This document shows positions 9,907 to 20,239 of a DNA stretch of 64,000 nt, piece after piece. Numbering within the stretch: the first letter of the stretch is position 1; every line of letters begins with the position of its first letter. The stretch covers positions 16,361,501 through 16,425,500 of the forward strand of contig NC_073355.2 in NCBI RefSeq assembly GCF_027580225.2. The letters are read 5' to 3'. The DNA comes from Misgurnus anguillicaudatus. Its lineage: Eukaryota > Chordata > Actinopteri > Cypriniformes > Cobitidae. The notes below the pieces were generated by a model that ran no database searches, was not told where the DNA came from, and worked only from the letters and a program-made list of their open reading frames with translations. The translations under genes were made by a program, and so were the position numbers.

Positions 9907-10280
9907 AACTCTGAACACTTCTTTCTACTTAAGTATTTTTCAAGTATTTCTATTTTATCCGTGTTTTTCTTTGGAAAACATACATTCCAAAGCATATTAT
10001 CATAATTTTTATTCTATTACATTTAATAAATATACATGTTTGTTTTACATTTAATATTTAAGTACATTAACATACTTTTACTCAAGTAAAAGTACACAAT
10101 TTTAATGTAATTAAGTATTTTTTTTTTTTTTAAATGCAATATTAAAGAATTCGTGTACAGTATGATTATAAGCTTTAGAATGAAGTGAAGGAATTTTTTT
10201 TCCATTACAAACATCCTAATAAAGCACAGATGCTTTGAAAATGTAACTAATGTAACAAAGTATTGTCCACCTCTGCTATC
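9907..10280 (-). mobile_element. ACTTAAGTA-type repeat (copy 1)
   Basis: The same sequence as at 56525-56940 appears here in the opposite orientation. Shared segments include CTTTCTACTTAAGTATTTT, GGAAAACATACATTCC, AGCATATTATCATAATTTTT, CAAGTAAAAGTAC and the flank GTCCACCTCTG. It is an interspersed non-coding repeat, probably a DNA element, and is nested inside the THAP transposon. Confidence 0.6.
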
Positions 10281-10439
10281 AAGTCCAACAAAATTTAATT
10301 TAAGCTGATATTAGTCAGTTTTTCTGGCATTTTCACAGCAGCCCTTATGAAAACCGGCCATTTTGTTAAAGGTTTTGCCACTCAACCGGGCGAGCTCGCG
10401 TGGTCACATGAAAAAGTGACGTTAATGCATACCCATATG

Positions 10440-10620
10440 GCAATGGCAAGATCATGGGTTTGAATCCTTGTATTGTTACATTCACTGTATGCATTTAGCA
10501 ACAACTTTCATCCAAAGCGACCCTTTATCAGTATACTGTATGTGTTCCCTGTGATTGAACCCACAACCTTGCATTGCTAAAGCAATGATATACATTTGAG
10601 CTACAGGAATGCAATTTATT
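10440..10620 (-). repeat. tRNA-derived SINE, reverse orientation
   Basis: On the minus strand TGTAGCTCAAATG (A-box-like) is followed by GCAATGCAAGGTTGTGGGTT and CAATCACAGGGAAC (B-box region), then CTGATAAAGGGTCGCTTTGG and the tail GTTGTTGCTAAATGCAT. It is the best complete copy of this SINE in the window and abuts the right end of the THAP transposon. Confidence 0.65.
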
Positions 10621-12950
10621 TTGTTATCATTTTGTTAACATAAAAGCTATGCAAAATGCATTTCCCCTCTGCACTACACAAATTTTCCTGCTAGAAACAA
10701 CATAAACTGTAAAAAATATGTCTGCAGATTTTGTCTTAGCCTATACTGTGGTTACAGCATGATACATTCATTTAACTTCTCTATTGATATTTGAAAACAT
10801 TTGCTGGGGAAAGCTGTTGTTAGATGTTTGGTAAAGAAAATCTAATCAAGAGAAATCTGATAACGCTAGCAGTCCTTTATAAATGAAATTCCACTGTCTG
10901 ATTCCAAAGTTCAGGCTGCCTCATTTATCCGTGTGTCTCTGCCTTGTCCTTTTGGCCTCTAAAGAGGTTTAGCTGCTCCTGTTCTCCTGTCAACATCAGA
11001 TTATTTACAGCGAGCCGGGGGAAGCCCTGCCTCACTCCGCTAAACGTACGTCTTTCATGTCTCTGCTCTGCACCACTGTGCTCTGAATCAAATGAGCACT
11101 GTTTTCTTTCTTCCGCACATCTCCTGAGAGATATTTGTTTCAAGGTTCAGAGGAATCGCACAGTTTAGTCGGTGTTTGGGGGCATTGTTTACTGCCTTTA
11201 GAAGTACTTCTGATAACTTATGGTACTACCCCCCCCCCCTTTATTTTTAAGTTTCTCGTTTTTCCTCACTGGAACCAAGCTTTACTTTTCCTCGCCTTGC
11301 CTCTTTTGTCTCCCATGTCACCGTTCAGATTTTTTGGCTCTCAGACGGATGTGTGCTTAAGGTGTTGTCTTTGATACTGATCTTTGAAGGCCAGCGATAA
11401 CCTTTCAGCATGCTTCTCCACGTCTCGTTCTGGACTTGATGAAAAGCAGAGAGGGACTGAAGAGGGGAGAAGGATGAAAGTGCTTTTTACGCCCTTCCGG
11501 TGACATTATCTCAAGTGAGATACAATGAGAGTAGACGAGTGTTGGGTACACAATGAAAAACTGAAGATAACATTGATCAAGGAGACAACGTGGACCCGGC
11601 AAGTGAGATATTCATCATCAACGTTTAGCAGCAGTAAGGCCTGGTTTCAGTACAGAAAGAGTTCATGTTATAAACATCTTAATGGTCTAGCAGATTTCTT
11701 CATTATGAACGGTATATTTATTTGATCAGTTAACAAACTATTTGCAACTTGGTTTGATATTTCTTTTAGCGAATGCATTGATGTTTAGTGTACAGTTTAA
11801 CTGTCCAAAACATTTTGGAGCCACAAGAACTTTTATGACGTTGTTGCTTGTTGTTAGATTTCCATTTATATATATGTATTTATTTATATGGATGTAACCG
11901 ATCGGTGACATTAGCCCCGTGCAGGCGGGAAGGAGCTGAAAATGGAGACGTGAAGTCGGACATGCTTTGGTTCCCGTAGTTTACGTCAGGCATGGCTGAT
12001 CACGTGCCGTTTTTATCGCAGTAAACATGATTTGTAAGATGTAAACAACATAAAAAATGAGTTATAGTGTTTTGAATGTCCGTGTATGAGCATGACTGAA
12101 GAGGCTTACAGCATCTGTTTTTACAGGAATAAAGTTTATTATAAGCGTATATTATTTAAATACCAATGTGGGGTCTACGTTTTTTATGCATTTTATTTTG
12201 ATGAACATGACACAATATAACATCGCGACTACATGAAAAAAGCTTTAACTGTTATAAAAATACAGATTTGTGATCATTTGAGGAAATGAGGGCGTGAAAA
12301 TAAACACAAAACACATGTGATTGTTGTCATGTGGTGAATCCGACCAATCATGAAACAGCTGTGTCGTCATTACAGCCCGTGCAGCTCCTCTTGTCGAACT
12401 GCGCTGGCTGACTCAGGCGGGTGATCTCGAATCGCTCTCGTGGTTCTTTAAAACCATATGACACAGTAACGTGCCTGCAGCGCCAGCTCAAGTCAGACAA
12501 AATTACTAACCAACATGCACTGCTTTATGTCAGCCACCGATCGGTCTGTGCAGCGCCGCATGAAGTCGAACACACCTTATGTTTACATTTAAAATTACCT
12601 AAACAAACATGCCCCTACCCCAATAGAATCTGGACCTTCTTTTGATAGACCCACCCAACACATACACAACCCATGTCCTAAGGATGTCGGTTAGTAGACA
12701 TAGCTTACTGCTTACAAGTGTGTTTTGGTACTCGGCCCGACTCCCTTTTCCAAAGTGTTTTTCAAAAATCATGCACCCGCCTTTAAAAGGAATATAAACA
12801 GAATGTTGATTATGGAGGACCAAAGTGATAAAATTGATGTTAAATAAAATATTTTTTTAATTTAAAATTCAATTTTAAATTGTATTTAATTTAATTTAAT
12901 GAAATTTATTTAATTATAAGAAAATGTATAGTTTAATATATATAAAATAT
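10621..12950. other. Gene-free stretch
   Basis: No gene is visible. The part 10,900-11,700 looks like ordinary non-repetitive DNA with short chance frames on both strands. The part 11,890-12,560 is GC-richer and contains ACCGATCGGT twice (11,898 and 12,537), so it may be an old element, but I could not define its ends. Confidence 0.5.
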
Positions 12951-13660
12951 TAACCTCAATTATTATAATGTAAAAAAAATATTTCTGAATGACGCGTATT
13001 TGACAAAACATGAATTTCCAATGCTTTTTCATGACAATTTGTACGTACTTTATGAGGTGGCTAATTTGTATTAATTCGTACGACCACATTTGTACATTTT
13101 TGTATGACTTGCTTTTGCCCCTGTGATGTTTTTTTTTGATCGTACGTTTTTGCATGATTCACTTCCTACGAATTCATACAAATTAGCAGTGCCTGCTGGT
13201 GACTTTTTCGCACGATGCGAAGTTCGTCACAACATGTCATGTATGTAGTCCGTCGTGTGTAGTACGTAATTTCAAAATATGTGTTCGGCACTTTGAGTGA
13301 ACCTATGTGCATCATGTGTCTTGGTTCACAATAAAAGAGACGCTCGCGTTTGCCAGATATTCATATAATCTCATGCGTAATCAGAGTTTACTGTTAAGGG
13401 AGTATCTTGCGAGTATTTTTTGAATGTGAGCATCTTTTATCATAAACGGTTTTGACGCGTATGCAGCGGGCACTTGTTTTGACGGAACGCGTGATGCACA
13501 TGGTTCACATGACACAACAAACACATATTTTGAAAACACGAGCAACACACATGACACTCCAAACACATATTTTCAATTTGCGTCCCTCAGAAGAGCAGTT
13601 CCGAGCCGCCACTGCGAATTAGCCAATTCGTAAAATACGTACAAATTTCTGAATCCCACT
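12950..13660. repeat. TCGTACGAA-type palindromic element, split
   Basis: The flanks of the 13187-13614 insertion contain TTGTACGTACTTTATGAGG, GGCTAATTTGTATTAATTCG, CCTACGAATTCATACAAATT and AGCCAATTCGTAAAATACG. These form an imperfect palindrome built from TCGTACGA and AATTAGCC words. The outer ends are not clear. It resembles in style the long-hairpin family at 2648-3143 but has different key words. Confidence 0.45.
13187..13614 (-). mobile_element. hAT-like MITE, CAGTGSC ends (copy 1)
   Basis: CAGTGCCTGCTGGTGACTTT on the left and GAGCCGCCACTG on the right form the termini. The flanking octamers CAAATTAG (13179-13186) and CGAATTAG (13615-13622) differ at one base, consistent with an 8-bp hAT-type duplication. 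The interior has repeated CATATTTTGA and CATGACAC words. Its minus-strand translation aligns with the plus-strand translation of the copy at 36829-37224, so the two are reverse-oriented copies. Confidence 0.7.
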
Positions 13661-14499
13661 TTCCCCGAAAGTTTTTCTTTATAACAGAAATGTATATGAA
13701 ACTATATATTATATTGTAAATATTATTTTAATTCCAACCAGCCAAACCTTGAAACAGGTTGCTTTTATTAAAGGGAAAGAGGATATACTAACAAATTATA
13801 AAAGTGATGTTATACTTAAAATAAACACATTATAGACACATATTCAGATGTGTGTGCATGGCATAAATGTAGCTGCTTCACAAACACATACAGTATAAAA
13901 CCCTTATCTTGAAGTCCAATGTTTCCATTCCATTACATCTGTTCTTGAACAGACATTAGCTTTGTGTCGTTGCTCCTCTTTTAGCGGCTTTTCACCTGGG
14001 GCGTATTACTAACATGCAAGAACACAATGTATCCATAAAGACTCAGTCGGGGTCATTCACGGATGTGTTCAGTTATGTTAGGATGCCCTCTGTGAAGACG
14101 GCCTGTGTGCTTTAACGGCCAAAACAGCTTAATGAATAAGTAAAAAGCTCCATGCATGGTTTACCTTTGCACTAAAATTATAAGGGGAAGTGCGTCTCCC
14201 TGGGAGAGGTCTGGGTACAGTACATTCATGTCTCATCTCCGAGAGAAATGTTTGCTCTGAGACTCTCTTCAAGTCCTTGCAGTAATGGCTTGTTAAGATC
14301 CTGGCACTCTTTGTCCAGCAGATTTGCTTTTCCCTCATGAATTTGCTTTAAGCTCATGTCCATTTAGAAAAGGGTGAGCCCTGTAACTGCCTGAGGGCGC
14401 AGATGGAGTCTTTTTTTACACAAGTACAATTCAGCTGCTGGCTAGTTGAAATGTTACACACTGATACTGTAAGTCCCTTGTATACTAAAGAAGATTAGT
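13661..14499. other. Gene-free stretch
   Basis: I see no gene, no clear repeat ends and no regulatory signature here. Confidence 0.5.
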
Positions 14500-14744
14500 A
14501 TATACAATCGATTAAAATATTTAATCTAGATTAATCGCATGATTGTCATGAGTTAACTTGTGATTAATTGCAACTTAATTGCACATTTTTATCTGTTCTA
14601 AATTCACTTTAATATAACACTTTTCAAGTTTTTAATACTCTAATCAACATGGGCATGAACAAATATGCATGCTTTATGCAATTTTTTGTTTATTATTAGT
14701 GAAAGAGTCAGCAAAAATAATTTTGAAAAAATTGAGTTAAAATT

Positions 14745-15195
14745 TTCAATGACTTTCTTTATCGTGTCATTTTATATATTTTTTTCTCATCGTTCTTTCC
14801 TATTTTTAAATCATTGTCGCTTGGGGTTATGGTTAGATACGGGGTTTGCTTATGTAATTTTTTGCATTGGTTTCTACATGTTTTTCGTCCGCTTTTAAAA
14901 CTATTCTCGCTTGGAGTTGTGGTTAGAGTTTGGGTTAAGAAGTCCAGGAAGTGATAATGGTCAAAAAATAGAAAACAACGATAAGAAAACAAAATATAAA
15001 ATGACATGATATAGAAAGTCGTGCTACAGACATGAACAGTCATTGATAGAAATTCGTGCTGGGAAGGACGAAAAAGACATTCGTCTCCAGAGACACAAAA
15101 AACTGCGAAAATTTGTGTCGTCAAACACGAATAAATTAATCAAAATTTTCGTTACTATAACACGACTTGTCGTGAGACTGGGTTGGTATGCATAT
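14745..15195. mobile_element. Long-hairpin element, GAGACTGGGTTG end
   Basis: The left arm ACTTTCTTTATCGTGTCATT with TTTCCTATTTTTAAATCATT pairs with the right-hand AATGACATGATATAGAAAGT region (15000-15020). The centre contains TTGGGGTTATGGTTAGATAC and the right end reads GTCGTGAGACTGGGTTG, the same terminal sequence as the element at 2648-3143. The right outer arm is longer than the left and is rich in CACGA / TCGTG words. The left end was therefore probably lost or rearranged. Confidence 0.5.
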
Positions 15196-15463
15196 ATAGG
15201 GAGCATGTGTGCATGATTCAGATGTGTTAAGTCAGCGCGAGGAAGATAGTTTTCGAGTCTTGTTGCTCCTAATAACTCTTTTAACATCAAGCAAATCTTG
15301 CACTTTATTTTTTAATTCCTGCTTGTTTTAAAACCAAAATCTTAAACGCGTAAGTGGCCGGACACGCATCATTTGCAGTAGTTAAGCATTTAGAACGGTA
15401 CACCTCTCAGAAAACTTACTAATGAAAATATTTTAAGATGTTTGATAAGTATTTACTGTCTTA

Positions 15464-15940
15464 GGGGCCGATCACACCAAACGCGTTTATGGCAGTTGGT
15501 GCATTTTTTGAATGATTTTATGGGAAGTGAGCAATATGCACCCTGTTTATGCGCGCCAAATGCCTTGCGTTTTTTGCCGCCTGCTGCAGCACGTGTTTTT
15601 GAAGGAGCGCTGAGAACGGAAAAGAGCCCGACGTCATTCACGTCTTTCCATTGTCCAATTGAATGAGGGGAGATGCGGGCCTTTTTTTGTGGTGACTGAA
15701 GTTTACAGTTGCTTGGAACAACGGAAACTGCAGTGCACCTATCAGCCTCAAACAAGGTCAGAGTAAGCGTCTTCTTTTTAAAGTTTCTGCTAATATGACA
15801 GCAAAAGAGCGCTCACGCTTTAATATTTGATTGACAAGAAAGCTGACTCGGTGGTTGCCTAGCAATATACTGTAAAAAAGCCGCGCCGCATGACTCTTTT
15901 TTAAAGTGACCAAAAACAACGCGTTTGGTGTGATTAGCCC
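15464..15940. mobile_element. PIF/Harbinger-type MITE (copy 1)
   Basis: TTA directly flanks both ends (15461-15463 and 15941-15943). The termini GGGGCCGATCACACCAAACG and CGTTTGGTGTGATTAGCCC are complements. A 3-bp TWA target duplication with G-rich termini is typical of PIF/Harbinger elements. The interior is partly palindromic (CATTGTCCAATTGAATGAG, GAGCGCT) and has no transposase. A related copy lies at 62693-63225. Confidence 0.8.
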
Positions 15941-15943
15941 TTA

Positions 15944-16550
15944 AGGCTAACGGTGATGCATTGAACACCCTGTTTTGATGACGCAAGAGTTGCAACTACG
16001 GTAGCTGAGAGGCCATTCTTTGTGTTCTTTTTTAGATGTTTCTGAAGCCTGATGAAATCGTTATAAATGTGTTTTTAATATCGTAAAATACCCTCGATGT
16101 TACAGGCACTGACCTTGCCGTCCAGAATGAAAGACAACATTCCAACTTGAACCCATTGAGCGAGCTGTCTCTTTACTACCGCGTGGTTTTATACATCTTG
16201 CCGCTGATTTGGCCGACATTTCTGACACACCCACCAAACAAGAGAAAACGGTTCTAAAACCTGTTGCACGCCGTTGCACACCGCTTCCATGTCGTTCAAC
16301 CCGGAAACCGTAGCAGAACGTTGCGCACCGGTGTGAGATTGAACGTGCCCCAGCTCTGCTTATTTGCGACCCTTAACTTATTTGCGCTGCTCTCGGTAGA
16401 TTGCGTTGGTCATTATTGAAATCAGCTGTTGCGCCTGTATTATTTAATTTGCGCTCTTTTAGTAAATAACCCGCAGATATTAACACTCCCATTGGCGCTT
16501 TTTTGAAATTGCGCTCTCATGCTAATTTCCCCCTATTTAATAAATCCGGC
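15944..16550. other. Unresolved repeat-like stretch
   Basis: It contains TTTATTAAATCCGGCCC-like and TTTGCGCTC-repeating sequence near 16,360-16,555 that looks transposon-derived. I could not find paired ends or coding sequence. Confidence 0.35.
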
Positions 16551-16743
16551 CCACAGTGTGGTTAAAATGAGTTTACTTTAACACGTTATTAAGGCGTTAA
16601 TGTTGACAGCCCTATTATATAGAGACAGTCTTAATCATTGCATTTAATCATTTCTATTATGTAGGTTTTTTGTGAAAGATTATGTAGTGATCTTCCTTGA
16701 CATTTTTGCTTGCATGTTAAAAATAAACCTGTTTAGTTGTCAT

Positions 16744-18099
16744 TAGGGATGTGCCCGAAGCCGAATACGTTATTCGGAAGGGCACGGATAATGGCTTCAA
16801 AACGAATAACGAATTCATCCGAATAACAGAGAAAATATTCGTCCAGACATAATCACTGGAACAGCTCTAAATTATAAACCCCTTAAAGCACGAATAATAT
16901 GTGTGTGAAGTGAATGAGTGCAATCTATAAAATGACATTTTTGGCGCAACCCTTATTTAGAAACACCAGCTGTTTGGGAATTAGTTTAAAATCTTAAAAA
17001 CGCTGCTAATATCAAACTTCTTTTAACCCAACTGTAAAAATGACCCGTTTAGGTTTTTTTTCGTTTTATTTAATTAGACCAGAAAACCTTGATAAAATGC
17101 TGCACTCTGATAATAAAATATTCGTTAATAACTCCGTATCTCCGTGTGACTCCGGTAGATGATCTTTTAATTACTTCTAGTCCAAGCAAGCTTTATTGTC
17201 AATCTAGGTGAATATAAAATAAATAAGTAAATAGATAAAAATATGAAAATGTAACATTTTAAAAGCAAAATTTAAACTGAAGATTACTATGACATGAATT
17301 GCAATTAACATAAAAATAAAGTAGGCTTAGCAAATAACAACTGAAACATTTGAATCTTTCTAATTATATTATTGTTTAAAATCATGTAGATTTTTAATAG
17401 AGCATACTGTTATTTGAAAATTTAATCAAATATCTTTATTTATTTAGATGAAGATTAATAAGAACGTTTTTTTAAACAATTCGTTATTGCGCAAACGCTA
17501 TATGGACATAGATAAAAATGAGCTCAGCAAGTTTGTTGTAATGCTTATGCTTTCGTAAATTCTTATCAAAACAGATGTTTTTGAACTATTCTGTGCATAT
17601 ACTGCGCTCGACAAACTCGCGCTGACTGACAGATCCGAAATGCAACGCAGAGACAGTGTGTCTCTGCGTTGCATTTCGGATCTGTCAGTCAGCGCGAGTT
17701 TGTCGATCTTAATAACTTTTTAACATAAATAAGTTCCCGAACTTTATCTCCCTTAATAACTCTTTAAACATCAAGAAAGTCCTGCATTTTATTTTTAAAT
17801 TCCTTTCAATGAGTATTACTAACTTTCCATGAGTATTACTAACGAGAATCAAGTTATTTGTCTTTTTGATTAAAATTTTGTATTATTATTTTTAATAAAT
17901 ATTTACAGTTATTTAAGTTATAATTATAATAAAAAGCAAAAATGCATTTAAAATGCCATTTTAATGTAATATGACAAACTTCCGGTTTAAGACCCGCCCA
18001 CTTCCGGTTCCATCCGAATACAAATACAGATACAAATAATTTTGAGACTGTTACAGATACAAATACATATACAAATACTGACTCCGCTGCACACCCCTA
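16744..18099. mobile_element. hAT element remnant, TAGGGATGTGC ends
   Basis: GTTGTCAT lies exactly on both sides (16736-16743 and 18100-18107), a perfect 8-bp duplication. The element starts TAGGGATGTGCCCGAAGCCG and ends GCACACCCCTA. Subterminal CCGAATAC and GAATAACGAAT words recur at the left, and ATACAAATACAGATACAAAT fills the right. An 8-bp duplication with a TAGGG..CCCTA terminus is typical of hAT. No transposase frame survives in the 1,356 bases. It contains the perfect foldback at 17609-17705. Confidence 0.85.
17609..17705. repeat. Perfect 47-bp inverted repeat with 3-base loop
   Basis: Positions 17609-17655 are the exact reverse complement of 17659-17705, separated only by GTG. The arm starts CGACAAACTCGCGC and runs through CAGATCCGAAATGC to GCAGAGACA. 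I checked pairing base by base near the loop and at the ends and found no mismatch. A near-cruciform of this length without any mismatch looks recent. Confidence 0.95.
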
Positions 18100-18107
18100 G
18101 TTGTCAT

Positions 18108-19540
18108 CCACTTGCCTAGCCAATATAGTGAAGGTTAGCCTGTAAATATAGGTTTAGATTATAGTTATGCACATTAGAAGCATAAAAGTGAAATAATATG
18201 TAGCCTGTAGTTAAATGAATAAAAAGTAAAGAAAATATGAAATTTTTTCACTGCAGGCTTGCTGTATCTGGAGCCCAGTTTGATCTCTTCTGAAACTCTG
18301 AAGGAAATCTGTCCTCCGGATAAAAATGTGAGAAGCTGGAGATTTAAGCAATAATCTCAATTTGTTCTCTATTTAATCGTATTGCTTTGTAGAAGAAATA
18401 ACTGAGCTACCAAAAATCTCATTTGTATTTTTTATTACAGTACCCCTGCAATGCTCCCTGCCCCTAACAGGAACCAGATAGAAGGATAGAAAAGCCTCAG
18501 GGATTTGCTATAAAAAAAAACAGAAAAGGCAAAAAAACACCTTGAGAATACTGTGAGGCTTGCAGTTTCCTCAAGTAATTATTGTGTGCTGTAGAGGAAA
18601 CCCTTGACATCTGTAGGATTTCATTATCAGCTTTTCTGAGATGAAAATAGAATTACTCCTCACCTCTAAAACTGTTCACCTGTGTCCGTAATTTGATGAG
18701 TTTCGCTGGAGTTGCATTTCCAGGCGAGTTTGTGCTCTGTCAAAACTTCATCAGTACAGCGTGAGCAAAACAATATGGTAAGACAGATTGTGCAGACACC
18801 TCTCTCACCAGGACTCGTCACATCTCGTTTACGACGCAACGGTGGTGCTTCGATCGGGAGGACAAAGTGTCGGCGTAGGTGTTCAGCCGACCTGTTCTGC
18901 CGAGGTTTAGAAGTTTTGTGATGGAGATTTGTCATTAAACCGAGAGAGGTGCGCCGCTCGCACTTTAGGTCGGGTTGACATACGGCTGATTGTTTCGGTG
19001 TGAGAACTCGGCTAATGATGTGAGGAGTAATGAGATGGAGTTTGATAAGACACAGATAGCAGTGTCTAGGCTGTACTCACCAAGAGACTTTAATACCTGG
19101 AAAATGAATTCAAATCAGTCAGTTTTCCATGTATGCGTTTGGCAGACGCTTTTATAAAACAGTGCATACAATTTTTTTATCAGTATGTGTGTTCCTTGGG
19201 TTCAACCCTAGGACCTTTTGCGCTGCTAGCATAATGCTTTATGTCAGGACGCTCTGTTCTCCACACAGTTCCATTATTTATCCCGAGATGTGACATCAAA
19301 AGCAACAGACAGGAAAAAAATAATGTATATATTATTTTTATAATGAAATATCTGTGATTTATACGGTAATTGTTTGCACAAAATTAAACTCCATCAGAAT
19401 ACATAGCTGCTGCACTTGGTGTAATTACACTGCATCATTTACTAGAGAGTCTAAATGGCCTATGCTAACTATAGCCAAGCTTTGGTGTGTCCGAAATTAT
19501 CCCCCATACCCTCATTTACCATTCTCTTCATTACTTCACT
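18108..19540. other. Gene-free stretch
   Basis: No host exon is visible. Overlapping short frames on both strands near 18,666-18,935 have no motif or splice support. One reverse SINE lies within (19,125-19,255). Confidence 0.5.
19125..19255 (-). repeat. tRNA-derived SINE, reverse orientation
   Basis: On the minus strand the order is a tRNA-like part with GGTCCTAGGGTTGAACCC (B-box GGGTTGAACCC), then GGAACACACATACTGAT, then AAAGCGTCTGCCAAACGCAT. This is the same design as the copy at 10440-10620. Its A-box side (ACATAAAGCATTATGCTAGC) is degraded. Confidence 0.6.
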
Positions 19541-20239
19541 AATACACTCTCTTAAAAATGCTGGTTTATTTTTAACCCAGCGTTGGGTCAGAAGAGGTCG
19601 AATATAACCCATTGGGTTGTAATTTAAAGGGATAGTTCCCACCAAAAATTCTGTCATCATTACCTACAAAAGAAGATATTTTGATAAATGATGGTAAGCA
19701 TACAGTTGATTGTAACCATTGACTTCCATAGTAGGAAAACAAATATTATGGAAGTATTGTGATAAATGATGAAGAAAATGCTGGTAAGTTGACACAGTTG
19801 ATGGTACCCATTGATTTTTTTTACATATTTGTTTTTGTACTGTTGAAGTCAGTGTGTACCATCTACTGTGTACACAGCAAAATCACTGGTGTTAAAATAA
19901 CACCCACGGTGTCAAATTTAACACCGACAAAGTGTGTATATGTGTCCACACTACACTGTGTTAATTTAGTCAAAAGTGTAGTGTTAATTTAACAACACCC
20001 ATTATATGTTAATTTAACACTCAATATTGTTAAATTTTACACTTTGTTCAACACTATTCATTGTTGTTTCTACACTACACTGGTGTTGGCACAGAAATAC
20101 AGTGTTAAAAATTAACACTCATAATTTAAGGTCAACACCAGTGTAATGTGAATTCAGCAATGTTAAGTGTTAAAATACTGAGTAATAGCCACTTTTGTTG
20201 CTAATGGGTTGTTTCTATAAAAGAAAAATGACAAGAAAT

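Larger units (their letters stand above)
9131..10434 (+). mobile_element. THAP-gene DNA transposon, GGGTATGCA ends
   Basis: The left end GGGTATGCACATGACGTCAC and the right end GTGACGTTAATGCATACCC are imperfect inverted repeats. Just inside the left end lies a CG-rich, CRE-like (TGACGTCA-type) leader and then a THAP-type coding block (9247-9392). The remaining interior is occupied by unrelated repeats at 9424-9597, 9599-9900 and 9907-10280. A THAP domain next to a TIR fits a P-element-like or other THAP-bearing transposon. The class is inferred from the domain only. Confidence 0.55.
14500..16615. mobile_element. Split element with GATTAATCGC motif and ACAGCCCTA end
   Basis: The left part (14,500-14,640) contains TAGATTAATCGCATGATTG and GTGATTAATTGCAACTTAAT. 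The right part ends with CGTTAATGTTGACAGCCCTA (16,591-16,610). I recall these two blocks as neighbours in a common fish hAT-like repeat. Everything between, including the palindrome at 14745-15195 and the Harbinger MITE at 15464-15940, would then be later insertions. No matching target duplication was found, so boundaries are tentative. Confidence 0.35.

Noticed and set aside
14759..15290. Overlapping minus-strand frames of 121 and 88 codons
   Set aside because: Both lie on the arms of a hairpin element and reflect its palindromic words. No domain recognised.
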